DNA from: Cladocopium goreaui
Taxonomy: Eukaryota; Sar; Dinophyceae; Suessiales; Symbiodiniaceae
Assembly: GCA_947184155.2 (NCBI GenBank)
Contig: CAMXCT020001402.1
Location: forward strand, 68,463-132,462
Direction: 5' to 3'
DNA: 64,000 nucleotides
Under the pieces are notes generated by a model, which did not search any database, was not told the DNA's origin, and saw only the letters and a list, made by a program, of their open reading frames with translations. The translations under genes were made by a program, and so were the position numbers. Of this stretch, positions 1 through 12,020 are shown one piece after another. The stretch's first letter is position 1. Every line of letters starts with the position of its first letter.

Positions 1-113
1 CGTTTCAGTAACGTATGTTTTTGTTAATGTTTCCATTCGTGCAAAAACACCATATAGTAGCGGAATCTACTGGCAATTTGTTTTTGAATGCATCCCAATG
101 AAACAATCCCCAG
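1..113 (+). other. 3' end of an upstream intron of the light-harvesting gene
   Basis: The exon that follows opens directly after a CAG at 111-113, so this AT-rich stretch is read as the end of an intron. Upstream exons with the transit peptide and the first membrane helices lie outside the window. Confidence 0.55.
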
Positions 114-216
114 GAGATCACTGGCAAATTCCCTGGCTACTTATCTCCATCTGCCGGTTTGAAGTTCGCCGATGTGCCTAATGGTTTGGCTGCCATCTCA
201 AAGGTCCCAGCAGCAG
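114..216 (+). CDS. Chlorophyll a/c light-harvesting protein, internal exon
   Basis: This exon encodes part of a plastid chlorophyll a/c-binding antenna protein of the thylakoid membrane, which passes light energy to the photosystems. Read in the frame of GAG at 114, it gives ITGKFPGYLSPSAGLKFADV, then NGLAAISKVPAAG. This is the loop between the first and second membrane helices in dinoflagellate light-harvesting proteins. The exon ends one base into a Gly codon at 216, and the next exon supplies the other two bases. Frame, phase and protein family agree across all three exons seen here, which is strong evidence that this is a real gene although only its 3' part is in the window. The subfamily is not resolved. 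Confidence 0.85.
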
Positions 217-423
217 GACAGGGTTTCAAACTGGCTGTGAAAATCAAAACCGAATAATCACATATAATCGGTGATACTTGGTGGATATGTTTGTGGAGAC
301 AGTAATTATAAACGTAATTATATGATAGAATTATATGTAACTCATTATCCCTAAACATACATAACATGTTGTTTTGATGATCTATGTGATTTTATTTAGA
401 TGCCCACTATTGAAACCTTGGAG
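217..423 (+). other. Light-harvesting gene intron with GA-AG borders
   Basis: The intron starts GACAGGG and ends CTTGGAG. Only this cut keeps the reading frame and restores the expected KVPAAG-WGQIL joint. AGGA is present at both borders, so the cut could slide by a base or two, but no position gives a GT donor. GA and GC donors are known in dinoflagellates. Confidence 0.75.
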
Positions 424-620
424 GATGGGGTCAGATCTTGGCCTACATGGCCTTCTGCGAAGTTTCCCAGGATCAGTCTGCTGGAACCCCTGCTGCCGCA
501 GGCGACTTTGGATTCAAGGTGTTGACCTCTTCCGACCCTGCTGAGAAAACCAAGAAGCTCAGTGCCGAACTTGCTAACGGAAGACTGGCGATGATGGCCA
601 TCATTGGTATGTTTTTCCAG
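424..620 (+). CDS. Chlorophyll a/c light-harvesting protein, penultimate exon
   Basis: This exon completes the Gly codon and runs for 65 further codons. The translation contains WGQILAYMAFCEVSQDQSAG, then AAGDFGFKVLTSSDP and KTKKLSAELANGRLAMMAII. The ELANGRLAMMA segment is the conserved chlorophyll-binding third helix of the light-harvesting superfamily: its Glu and Asn are chlorophyll ligands and the Glu-Arg pair makes an inter-helix salt bridge. The exon ends in phase 0 at GMFFQ. The downstream donor is GCGAGA, a GC-type donor preceded by CAG. Reading on past 620 leaves family similarity at once, which supports the border. Confidence 0.9.
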
Positions 621-745
621 GCGAGATGGGGTGAATGGCGTCAGTGACCTTCGGGAATATGCGTCAGCTGCGTCAGTTGCACGAACAGCCGGATTTTTCT
701 TTGGCGGGTTGAACAGTCGCGGTTTGATGTCATGTCAAGACTCCG

Positions 746-1825
746 GTGCCGCATGCCCCTGCATGTATGCATATATGTATATATGTATATATGTATGTAT
801 GTAATGTCTGTCTGTCTGTATGTCTGTATGTCTGTATGATCTGTATGTCTGTATGTCTGTATGTCTGCCTGTCTGTATCTCTGCCTGTCTGTATGTCTGC
901 CTGTCCGTATGTCTGTATGTCGGTATGTCCGCATGTCTGTATATATGTTTTGTCTTTAATGTATGTCTGTATATGTAATGTCATTTCATGTCATGTCATG
1001 TGATTTGGTGTAATGTATTGTAACGTACTGTACTGTAATGTAACGTACTGCAATGTAATGTAATGTCATGTCATGTTATGTCATGTAATCCTATCTAATG
1101 CATTGTAATGCAATGTCGCGTAATGTAGTGCAATGTAGTCTACAGTAATGTAATGTAATGTAACGCAGTGTAATGTAATGTAGTGTAATGATGTGTAATG
1201 TAGTGTGATGTAATGTCATGTGATGCGACGTGATGTAGTGTAATATAATACAATGGAAAGGAAAGGAATGGAAAGGAATGGAATGGAATGTAAGGTCATG
1301 TAATGTGATGTGATCTCATTCAATGTGATGTGATGTTATGTTAAGTCTTGTATGTAATGTGATGTGATATGGTGTAACGTGATGTGGTGTAATATGACGT
1401 AATGTAATGTAAGGTATGGGATGGCAGGAAATAGTATGGCATCGTATTGTATTGTACTGTATTGTATTGTGTTGTATTGTATCGTATTCTTGTCATGTAT
1501 CCTGAAGTATTCAATGTATGTAATGTATGCTATGCATGCAACGTACGCAATGTATGAAATGTAGCACTGTATGCAATGTATGCACTGTATGCCATGTATG
1601 CAATGAATGTTTGGTGTGGTTTTGCAGTGGGGTTTGGTGTGTGGTTTTGTGTGTGGTACGGAATGTGCTATGAAATGTGGACTGGTATATGGTATGGAAT
1701 GTGGTATGGAACATGGTATGTGGTATGGTAGGTGTATGGTGTGTGGTATGGTATGTTGTATGGTATGTTGTATGGAATGTTGTATGGTATGGATTGGTAT
1801 GGCATGCATGGAATAAATTTCACGC
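746..1825. repeat. Simple TATG / TGTC / TAATG-rich repeat region
   Basis: It begins with ATGTATAT and GTATGTCT microsatellites (760-960), changes to imperfect TAATG/TGATG repeats (about 980-1400), and then to GGTATG-type repeats (about 1680-1800). Open frames on both strands here only reflect the lack of stop codons in the repeats. It is part of the large intron. Confidence 0.85.
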
Positions 1826-4800
1826 ATGTAATGCATCCAATGTATGTAATGAATGTAACGTATGTGATGTATGCAATGTATGTAACGCATCCAATGTATG
1901 TAATGAATGTAACATATGCGATGTATGTCATGTAATGTACTGCATCCAATGTATGTAATGAATGTAACATATGTGATGTATGTCATGTAATGTGCTGCAT
2001 CCAATGTATGTAATGAATGTAACATATGTGATGTATGTCATGTAATGTACTGCATCCAACGTATGTAGTGAATGTAACATATGTGATGTATGCCATGTAA
2101 TGTACTGCATCCAATGTATGTAATGAATGCAACATATGTGATGTATGTCATGTAATGTACTGCATCCAATGTATGTAATGAATGTAACATATGTGATGTA
2201 TGTCATGTAATGTACTGCATCCAATGTATGTAATGAATGTAACATATGTGAAGTATGTCATGTAATGTACTGCATCCAATGTATGTAATGAATGCAACAT
2301 ATGTGATGTATGTCATGTAATGTACTGCATCCAATGTATGTAATGAATGTAACATATGTGAAGTATGTCATGTAATGTACTGCATCCAATGTATGTAATG
2401 AATGCAACATATGTGATGTATGTCATGTAATGTACTGCATCCAATGCATGTAATGAATGCAACATATGTGATGTATGTCATGTAATGTACTGCATCCAAT
2501 GTATGTAATGAATGCAACATATGTGATGTATGTCATGTAATGTACTGCATCCAATGTATGTAATGAATGCAACATATGTGAAGTATGTCATGTAATGTAC
2601 TGCATCCAATGTATGTAATGAATGCAACATATGTGATGTATGTCATGTAATGTACTGCATCCAATGTATGTAATGAATGTAACATATGTGAAGTATGTCA
2701 TGTAATGTACTGCATCCAATGTATGTAATGAATGCAACATATGTGATGTATGTCATGTAATGTACTGCATCCAATGTATGTAATGAATGCAACATATGTG
2801 ATTTATTTCATGTAATGTACTGCATCCAATGTATGTAATGAATGCAACATATGTGAAGTATGTCATGTAATGTACTGCATCCAATGTATGTAATGAATGC
2901 AACATATGTGATGTATGTCATGTAATGTACTGCATCCAATGTATGTAATGAATGTAACATTGTGATGTTGTAATGTAATGTACGCATCCAATGTATGTAA
3001 TGAATGCAACATATGTGATGTATGTCATGTAATGTACTGCATCCAATGTATGTAATGAATGCAACATATGTGATGTATGTCATGTAATGTACTGCATCCA
3101 ATGTATGTAATGAATGCAACATATGTGATGTATGTCATGTAATGTACTGCATCCAATGTATGTAATGAATGTAACATATGTGAAGTATGTCATGTAATGT
3201 ACTGCATCCAATGTATGTAATGAATGCAACATATGTGATGTATGTCATGTAATGTACTGCATCCAATGTATGTAATGAATGTAACATATGTGAAGTATGT
3301 CATGTAATGTACTGCATCCAATGTATGTAATGAATGCAACATATGTGATGTATGTCATGTAATGTACTGCATCCAATGCATGTAATGAATGCAACATATG
3401 TGATGTATGTCATGTAATGTACTGCATCCAATGTATGTAATGAATGCAACATATGTGATGTATGTCATGTAATGTACTGCATCCAATGTATGTAATGAAT
3501 GCAACATATGTGAAGTATGTCATGTAATGTACTGCATCCAATGTATGTAATGAATGCAACATATGTGATGTATGTCATGTAATGTACTGCATCCAATGTA
3601 TGTAATGAATGCAACATATGTGATGTATGTCAAGTAGTGTACTGCATCCAATGTATGTAATGAATGAAACATATGTGATGTATGTCATGTAATGTACTGC
3701 ATCCAATGTATGTAATGAATGCAACATAAATGATGTATGTCATGTAATGTACTGCATCCAATGTATGTAATGAATGCAACATATGTGATGTATGTCATGT
3801 AATGTACTGCATCCAATGTATGTAATAAATGCAACATATGTGATGTATGTCATGTAATGTACTGCATCCAATGTATGTAATGAATGCAACATATGTGATG
3901 TATGTCATGTAATGTACTGCATCCAATGTATGTAGTGAATGCAACATATGTGATGTATGTCATGTAATGTGCAGCACCCAATGTATGTAATGAATGTAAC
4001 ATATGTGAAGTATGTCATGCAATGTACTGCATCCAATGTATGTAATGAATGTAACATATGTGATGTATGTCATGTAATGTGCTGCATCCAATGTATGTAA
4101 TGAATGCAACATATGTGATGTATGTCATGTAATGTACTGCATCCAATGTATGTAATGAATGTAACATATGTGATGTATGTCATGTAATGTGCTGCATCCA
4201 ATGTATGTAATGAATGTAACATATGTGATGTATGTCATGTAATGTGCTGCATCCAATGTATGTAAGGAATGTAGCATATGTGATGTATGTCATGTAATGT
4301 ACTGCATCCAATGTATGTAATGAATGCAACATATGTGATGTATGTCATGTAATGTACTGCATCCAATGTATGTAATGAATGCAACATTGTGATGTATGTC
4401 ATGTAATGTACTGCATCCAATGTATGTAATGAATGCAACATATGTGATGTATGTCATGCAATGTACTGCATCCAATGTATGTAATGAATGCAACATATGT
4501 GATGTATGTCATGTAATGTACTGCATCCAATGTATGTAATGAATGCAACATATGTGATGTATGTCATGTAATGTACTGCATCCAATGTATGTAATGAATG
4601 CAACATACGTGATGTATGTCATGTAATGTACTGCATCCAATGTGTGTAATGAATGCAACATATGTGATGTATGTCATGTAATGTACTGCATCCAATGTAT
4701 GTAATGAATGTAACATATGTGAAGTATGTCATGTAATGTACTGCATCCAATGTATGTAATGAATGCAACATATGTGATGTATGTCATGTAATGTACTGCA

Positions 4801-5884
4801 TCCAATGTATAAGAATGACAAAAATGTGATGTATGTCTGTAATGGCCAATGTATGTAATGCCATGTATGTACATATGTGAAGTATGTAAATGTGATGTAT
4901 TATGTAATGTACTGCATCCAATGTATGTAATGAATGCACCATATGATGTATGTATGTATGTAATGGATGCACATATTGAATGTTAACATATGTGATGTAT
5001 GCATGTACTGCATCCAATGTATGTAATGAATGCAACATATGTGATGTATGTCATGTAATGTACTGCATCCAATGATGTAAGGAATGCAACATATGTGATG
5101 TATGTCATGTAATGTACTGCTTCCATGAGGTAATGAATGCAAACATATGATGTATGCAATCCATAGGTGAATGATGATATGTCATGTAAGGTACTGCAAG
5201 TATGTAATGAATGCAACATACGTGATGTATGTCATGTCAATGTACGCATACATGTGTTTGTAATGATGGCAACATATGTGATGTATGTCATGTAATGTAC
5301 TGCATCCAATGTATGTAATGAATGTAACATATGTGAAGTATGTCATGTAATGTACTGCATCCAATGTATGTAATGAATGCAACATATGTGATGTATGTCA
5401 TGTAATGTACTGCATCCAATGTATGTAATGAATGCAACATATGTGATTTATTTCATGTAATGTACTGCATCCAATGTATGTAATGAATGCAACATATGTG
5501 AAGTATGTCATGTAATGTACTGCATCCAATGTATGTAATGAATGCAACATATGTGATGTATGTCATGTAATGTACTGCATCCAATGTATGTAATGAATGT
5601 AACATATGTGAAGTATGTCATGCAATGTACTGCATCCAATGTATGTAATGAATGCAACATACGTGATGTATGTCATGTAATGTACTGCATCCAATGTATG
5701 TAATGAATGTAACATATGTGATGTATGTCATGTAATGTACTGCATCCAATGTATGTAATGAATGCAACATATGTGATGTATGTCATGTAATGTACTGCAT
5801 CCAATGTATGTAATGAATGTAACATATGTGTTGTATGTCATGTAATGTACTGCATCCAATGCATGTAATGAATGTAACATATGT
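1826..5884. repeat. 55-bp tandem repeat (minisatellite), about 70 copies
   Basis: The landmark TGCATCCAAT recurs at 1941, 1996, 2051, 2106 and 2161, a fixed step of 55 bases, and continues to about 5880. Most units differ only at a few sites, for example GATGTATG versus GAAGTATG and AACATATG preceded by T or C. A rare variant GATTTATTTC appears near 2800 and again near 5440 in similar neighbourhoods, which points to duplication of multi-unit blocks. The units between about 4800 and 5270 are disordered, with many small insertions and deletions. Minus-strand frames of the HSLHTLDAVHYMTYI type are products of the repeat and not genes. Confidence 0.95.
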
Positions 5885-5929
5885 GGAGTCTGCTTTGTCA
5901 GTGCGGGTTTGCCCACAGCTTGTTGCCAG

Positions 5930-5992
5930 GATGGCTTGACAGGAAGCGCCTGGGGTGACTGGGCCAACTACACTGCTTCGCCTTTGCGCTGA
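5930..5992 (+). CDS. Chlorophyll a/c light-harvesting protein, final exon
   Basis: Twenty codons plus a TGA stop at 5990-5992 encode DGLTGSAWGDWANYTASPLR, the usual C-terminus of dinoflagellate and stramenopile light-harvesting proteins, with the conserved short amphipathic end after the third helix. It follows a TTGCCAG acceptor and is in phase 0 with the exon ending at 620. The exon lies 45 bases after the end of the 55-bp repeat array. Confidence 0.9.
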   Translation, partial: DGLTGSAWGDWANYTASPLR

Positions 5993-7228
5993 ATAGACAA
6001 ACCTGTGCGGCTCTGGACAAAAGATATCAAGGCTGACTTGCAGATGGGGATGGGTCAATACCTATTATTACCATATGACTGGGGGAATAACCATCTATTC
6101 ACCAGCTATTTTAGAATACCTAGGGTACCAGGGTTTTGACCCATAACCAGATGTGTTTTGACATCAGATGCAAAGATGAAAGTGAGGCCGCGTTTCAAGT
6201 GATGTCTTTTGATATTCAGGTAATATGAGAGCGAGACGCAGCATAGAGATGGGAGTCAATATAACTCTGTGCAGAGTAAATGTTATTCTTTCTGTGTGAT
6301 CCTGTTGATTCGATGCCTTCGTATTTCTTTTTGTGTTTGTCCGTGACCGCAACAGTTTCGCGCTTGTGGGATGTTGAAACCTCCACTAGAGCATGTTGTG
6401 TTCTCACGAAGGTTTCAGGAACATGTCTACCTTATTTATTTTGAATATCTTGATGTGTCTGTGTAGGTTCTTTGAGAAGATGCTGCAAAAAGGAAAGTCC
6501 TTTTTTGCATTGTTATGTTCATCAACCAAGGTCCAACAGTTTTGACAAATCTGTCTCGTGCATGTCTCAAGGGATATGCATTTCGAAGACAACATCATGG
6601 CTTGGCAGAAGGATCACGTCAGTGCTGAGCAACTGAAAAAATCTCCCCGCTATACGCCGCATGTTCATCATCGCCTGTGATGCGTCGGGGTGCGCGTCGG
6701 GCCGTGGGCAAATCGTTTACAAGATGGTGCATTCAGAATGCCATTGATGGGTTATTATAGGGAATTATACTAGTGGGGTCATTGTTTTTTTTTCTATGGG
6801 CCCACAGTAGGGAAACCTATCAACCAGCTAGTATAATGAGACGGGGAAATGGGGAATTTTTAATGGTTCATATGGTGCATGAAAAAAAAGGCAGAAGGCC
6901 TGTGAGGATTTTGGGGACAAACAATCACAGCTTTGAGGTACAAGCGTTACCGTGCAATCGCGACCATCTTCGCCGCTCCACAGGTGGGCTAAGAGTTTTT
7001 CAGTGAGTTCGTTTCAATTTTAATAAGGATACTGTATTTATTCGAAGAGGGGACCCCCTAACCAACGGCTGACTTGGTCATCCTGGCGAAACGATGTGAA
7101 GCTGACAACGATTCCACCAATTTCTGCTGGCTGAAATCCCACTTGCTTTATCATGGTATTGGCAGGGACTGGAATCGCCAATCACATAAAACTTCACAGT
7201 TAACACGTCACAGCTGTTTTCTCCCGAA
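5993..7228. other. 3' flank of the light-harvesting gene; no gene seen
   Basis: It has mixed composition without long tandem repeats. Frames of 60-77 codons exist on both strands, but none resembles a known protein or shows splice-site support. The 3' untranslated region of the light-harvesting gene should lie at its start. Confidence 0.5.
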
Positions 7229-8522
7229 ATGTGGTCACACTTGGGGTTCTTACGGTAATAGTTAAGGCCTGGTGTTATTCGAGGTGGTTTCATACGTGCG
7301 CGCCGTTTTTGATGACCTGTACAGCATAAAAGCTCCTTCATCTTCCGTTTTTGACGGAAGTCTCGCAGGAAACGGTGGCTCGGAAACCTCTCGCGCAACC
7401 TTCTCGTCACTTTGGGCGTGTCGGATCGCTCTCGTTGTGGCACAGTGCGAATTTTGAGAGCGCTCGCACAATCTTCACGGCACGGCCTGTCAGATCGCTC
7501 TCGCTTTGGCGCGGTGCGAATTTTGAGATCCCTCGCGCAACCTTCTCGGCGCTTTGGGCGTGTCAGATCGCTCTCGTTGTGGCGCGGTGCTCATTTTTGT
7601 GGTCAAGGATATCTTGTGCAGAGATCTTGACAAGGAGGTCCTTACAAGAGAGCTTGCGCAGAGATCTTGCCACGGAGACCTCTTATAAAGATCTTGTACA
7701 GAGAGCTCTTGTAGAGATCTTGTACAGAGACATCGCATAGAGATCTGTTGAGATCTTGCCGAGGGAGCTCTCATAGAGAGCTTGCAAAGCGATCTCATCA
7801 AGAGATCTTGTGCCAAGACACCTCTTATAGGGAGCTTGTACAGAGCTGTTATAGGGAGCTTGTGCAGAGATCTTGCCAAGACACCTCTTATAGAGATCTT
7901 GCACAGAGACATTGCATAGAGATCTGTGATCTGTTGAAATCTTGCCTAGAGAGGTCTTATAGAGAGCTTGCGCAGAGATCTCTGAAACAGATCTTGCCAA
8001 GAGACCTCTTGTAGAGATCTTGTACGGAGACATTGCATAGAGATCTGTTGAGATCTTGCCAAGAGGTCCCTTACAGAGATCTTGCCAAGAGAGCTCTTAT
8101 AGACAGCCTCCACAGAGGTCTCATAAAGAGATCTTGCCAAGAGACCTCTTATATAGATCTGTTGCAGAGATCTAGCCAAGAGGTCTCTTATAGAGATCTC
8201 GCCAACAGAGCTCTTATAAAGACCTTGTCCAGAGATCTTGCCAGGAGACCTCTTGTAGAGATGTTGCACAGGGAGTTGGTGAAGAGGGCAGATATCTTGC
8301 TCAGAGATCTGTTATAGAGAGCTTGAACAGAGGTCTTACTTTGAGATCTCTCACAGAGATGGTCTGTGGAGATTTCTCATAGACACCTTGATCAGATACC
8401 CGTGCAAGGGCATCTTGCACAGCAGCTTCTACAGAGAACCTGCCAAGGAGATCTTGCGCACGATCTTCTACAGAGATCTTCACAGAGGGAACTTGCAGAA
8501 TCTAACCTGCTATCTCTTCTTC
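7229..8522 (+). repeat. AGATCT-rich complex repeat element, copy 1
   Basis: It opens with a unique-looking edge (TGGGGTTCTTACGG, then GGCCTGGTGTT and CGAGGTGGTTTCAT). This is followed by about three diverged units of 70-90 bases containing CAGATCGCTCTCG and GCGAATTTTGAGA. From about 7590 it becomes roughly 26-bp units built on GAGATCTTGCCAAGAGACCT and TTGTACAGAGACATTGCATA. It ends near 8520 with AACTTGCAGAATCT. The same modules in the same order occur in reverse at 48,085-49,551. Frames such as CQETSYRDL are repeat translations. Confidence 0.85.
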
Positions 8523-8680
8523 CAAAGACCACCTTGACTGAACCCCATGCTGTATAATCCTTGCTACCTTCCCTTTAGAATCCTAACTGCACACTGCTTT
8601 GGGGTTCCTTGCCGGGATAGCTTGGAAACAGTTTGCCGTGGTTCAATTCCCCCCTGGGACATCGGCGTCGTATCGTCGCA

Positions 8681-8760
8681 ATCATCATCACCACCACCAC
8701 CATCATCATCACCAGCACCATCAACATCATCATCATCATCATCACCATCACCATCATCAA
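8681..8760 (+). repeat. CAT/CAC trinucleotide microsatellite
   Basis: An imperfect run of CAT, CAC and CAA triplets. It reads as poly-His in one frame and runs of Ile, Thr or Ser in others. No gene context supports translation. Confidence 0.9.
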
Positions 8761-10995
8761 ACTTACTCTCCTCCTCGTACCTCTCAATTCCCCACTCACC
8801 GCTCTTTCACCATGCCTGAAACATTTCTCCCTTTACCTTGCCAGCAAGTTTTTGCCCCTTACCCCTTGGCCTCAAATTGTTTCCTTGAATATACCATGAA
8901 TGGGCTGTAAAGTTTATCCTCCAATGGTCGGTTTATAATTTGGGTTTTCCACATTAGATCCAATTAGCATCCAATGAGCTCCCATTAAGATCTCATTAAA
9001 CTTCCATTCAATGCCACTCAAATGGTAGGTTTCTTATTGGGTTTACCACATCAGCAAGGAACAAACTACAGTGATATGGATTTAGACTGGCTCTTGAAGT
9101 TGGACCTTCCAAATTGGCAAATCTGAAGTTCCCTAAACCCAACAATCGGCTTAATTTGACTGCCATTCAAGTGAACAGTGCCCCAGGAAACTCCGAAAAT
9201 TTTGTTTTTGTTGGGTTTTCACTGTTTTCACACAGATTTCCAGGGCATTTTCCAAAAACATTTTTTCACATCACAAACATCCAGGATGGAACTTCGTTGG
9301 TCACATCCCCAAACACCAGCTACATTCTATGGATCCATTATCAATAAGTGATAGACAGAAGGGGGCCCAATTATTGGTCATTTTACCTCTATATTAAATG
9401 TCAACCCTGGATTAATAACCCCTAGGCTGTTTAATTGGGAAATTACCATTTAAGCATCAAATCATGACTATTGGGGCAATACCCCCACGGGTTGACATTA
9501 CCCAAGTTACCCCCCAAACGTACCTGGGGTGTTTGGAGCAACCATGGTTTGGTAGCTGAGTGGGATCATGATATCCAGGTTGGTTCTGCCATGAAGATCC
9601 ATGAACCAATGCCACCATCCATTTGGATTCACGACGAAAATTGAGGATGGATGGGGATGGTTTATTGCTTGACTAACATTAGAATCATGAAGTAGAAAAT
9701 GAAGGTGTACTCTTAGACGACTGCTCGATGACTCGATGATTGCTTGGCGCAGATGTCTAGCTTGAAAACTAGAGGTTGACAGGTTGCCCTCTGAATGGTC
9801 CGATAACATCCACAATATTGGTGCAATCTCTGCAGGAATGGTCATCGAGTCATCCAGATCCTGCTGAGCCTCTGCTCATCCAGGGCTGCGGTGAGGCCGA
9901 CCGGTTCCAGACTTGGAAAACTCCAGGACGACTCTGAAAAAAAAATTCCCAATTGATGTGTAGCTAGCTCGACCCGTGTCGAAGTGCTGCGAAGTGCATG
10001 AGTCTTGTGCAGTCAAAACTATGTTTGTGCGGCTGTGTTTCGATGATTTTCGCAGATTCAGATCAACCATGGCAATGTAAATCCTTGAAACCCTCGCCGC
10101 CCTATTGGTCCAGCTGTTGCCAGGCGACATAAAAAATGTGTTTTTTTTCCAGGACATTTTCTGGTGAAATCACGTGAGATCATGGTGAAATGGCTGAAAT
10201 TGGCATAGATGGGCCGAAATCTTAATGGCTCTTGAGATTTTTCATGGCATGAAATATGTGAATTCATGAAATTGACATCAGGATCTCATTTTCTTGACAT
10301 GGCAACCATAGCGGCTATAGCGTGACATTGGACTGGACGAAACAACATTTTGTATTTTGATTCACGTCGAACACATAAAACTTCACCGTTGCACACATCA
10401 AACCCTGGGTCGTTTTGTGGAACCATGGATGAATCAGCTTTGTTAGCGCTTGAAAACCGATTGTCATGCTTGGAGGCCTTCTGGAAACTGTTTTGCTTGT
10501 GACAGCACTGCGCTTCAAATTTGGATTGAACAATATTGAGCACATGTGTGTATATATATATATACACCACAATACACCATATTTAAAACATTTCTTTGAT
10601 TTTGCAATAGTTCGAAACAATCTAACCCTACAACATTCTGTGGTATTCAAGGACAAAGATGAACAAGCATGTGCGGCTGTTTGGTCAGTTTCTATTATGA
10701 TTGGGAAAATCGAAAATCAATGAACATCAATGAACACCAATATCGAAAAAAATGGGTTCACCATTTTCGGAACTCCCCATTTTAGTGGCCTCATCATGTG
10801 GATATCCATGAGAATCCCAAGGGATTTTGTGAGGCCAGTTCTGGAAAGCTCATTTGCTGGCGAGTGACTGAGGACGGCTGAAGTGTGACACTTGAAAAAT
10901 AGTTTATATATATATATATGTGGTTAATTAATCATCATCTATGGTTAACAGTGGTTAATGATGGTTAATAATGGATAATGATGGTTAAGAATTGT
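8761..10995. other. No gene recognised
   Basis: Mostly AT-rich sequence. A short motif with TTGGGTTTACCACAT near 9035 recurs near 45,370, and ACATAAAACTTCAC near 10,372 recurs near 7,184, so it contains old dispersed repeats. TA microsatellites lie at 10,550-10,562 and 10,903-10,919. ATGGTTAATG-type short repeats at about 10,935-10,995 lead into the foldback element that follows. Minus-strand frames at 9,507-9,845 and 10,315-10,656 are not recognised. Confidence 0.5.
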
Positions 10996-11134
10996 TACTT
11001 GGTGGCTCATCCCACTTAATAACTAGGTTATAAGCCTACTTACATATAAGTGGATTAACCCTACTTATCTCACTAATAAAAACCAAGGGTATAACAGTAT
11101 AACCTATTTCGTACGTGGGATGAGCCACCAAGTA
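10996..11134. mobile_element. Foldback element family B, complete copy
   Basis: It starts TACTTGGTGGCTCATCCCAC and ends with the exact reverse complement, a 20-bp perfect terminal inverted repeat. The interior contains GGTTATAAGCCTACTT and ATAAGTGGATTAACCC. It has no coding capacity, so it is a MITE-like element. Related copies are at 18,748, 19,582 and 40,107. A block of ATGGTTAATG-like repeats precedes three of the four. Confidence 0.85.
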
Positions 11135-11381
11135 CCAGTGACATTTAAGGTGGAAACCGTATTTCTGGCCATATCCCCTGAGACATCATGTTTCAGACCT
11201 TATTTTTGGGTTTGTTTTTGATCATTATGTTTTTTTTTAAAAGTTTATTTTTTCTTATTTTTTTAAGCCATAAGACTCATAGAAGGAGAAGACTCATAGC
11301 TTGTTTTTTTAAACCATGTTTTTTTTGAACTTGAACATCATTTCATCATGCCAGTGTTCCCATTGATGATTTGAACATCCC

Positions 11382-11537
11382 ACAGGATGGAACCCCCTAG
11401 CGCTAGCGGTGCTAAGCGTGCGTTCAGTTGAGATATGGATCAGTGGCTGAATTCTATGGGAATTCTATGGTTTATGGCGTTTTCATGGGGGTTATTTGTA
11501 CCAACATTCACATCTCTTTATGGGGCCACCATCCTGC
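11382..11537. mobile_element. Foldback element family D, copy 1
   Basis: The left end ACAGGATGG-AACCCCC and right end GGGGCCACCATCCTG are imperfect inverted repeats. The interior carries GCGTTCAGTTGAGATATGG and GAATTCTATGGTTTATGG, shared with copies at 11,860 and 21,113. Confidence 0.75.
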
Positions 11538-11632
11538 AGATCATCTATACCATTTCAAGGCGAACGATCCCCAATTTTACCATATTTTTTAAAAAACCAT
11601 TCCCAGTCATGGGTGGTGTATGACATTGTTTC

Positions 11633-11756
11633 ACCCTCTGGTAAACAAACATAGCTATGGACAATCAATGACAATCTTCATTTTTATTAAATTTTATTTT
11701 GTAAATCAACTATAACTGGCAATTTCAATAGCAAACTGTTAGTTTACCAGAGGGTA
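11633..11756. mobile_element. Foldback element family A, copy 1
   Basis: It begins ACCCTCTGGTAAACAAACAT and ends AGTTTACCAGAGGGTA. Family A is the commonest short inverted-repeat family in the window: about 15 copies, usually 104-125 bases, with inner arms of the type ATAGCTATGGAAAATGG and GTGATTTTCCATAGC. No coding potential. Confidence 0.85.
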
Positions 11757-11859
11757 CCCACATTGAAAAATCTTTCTCTGACCATGGATTGATTGGATAC
11801 TTCGCTTCAAACGGCCAGGCGGGTGAAGCATGCATTGTTCATGTTTCAATAAACAGGTT

Positions 11860-12020
11860 ACAGGATGGGCCCCCCTCAGATAGCGTTCAGTTGAGACATT
11901 TCTGTGGCTGAATTCTATGGAATTCTTTGGTTTATGGCAGATATAGCATGATATACTGTAACGAACTGGTTAATGGGGGTTATAAACCAAGATTCACATC
12001 ACTGGGGGGCACCATCCTGT
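11860..12020. mobile_element. Foldback element family D, copy 2
   Basis: Best-preserved family D copy: ACAGGATGGGCCCCCCT at the left and GGGGGGCACCATCCTGT at the right are reverse complements over most of their length. The shared interior GCGTTCAGTTGAGA and GAATTCTATGG is present. Confidence 0.85.

Larger units (their letters stand above)
621..5929 (+). other. Giant 5.3-kb GC-AG intron of the light-harvesting gene
   Basis: The intron lies between GMFFQ (ending 620) and DGLTGSAWGDW (starting 5930). It begins GCGAGATGGG and ends TTGCCAG. About 4 kb of it is one 55-bp tandem repeat and most of the rest is simple TATG- or TAATG-like sequence. The two exons join in phase 0 to give a normal C-terminal helix, so the intron is inferred to be spliced despite its size and content. 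Confidence 0.8.

Noticed and set aside
8599..8910. Frame with poly-His tract
   Set aside because: Comes from a CAT/CAC trinucleotide repeat with no supporting domain or splice site.
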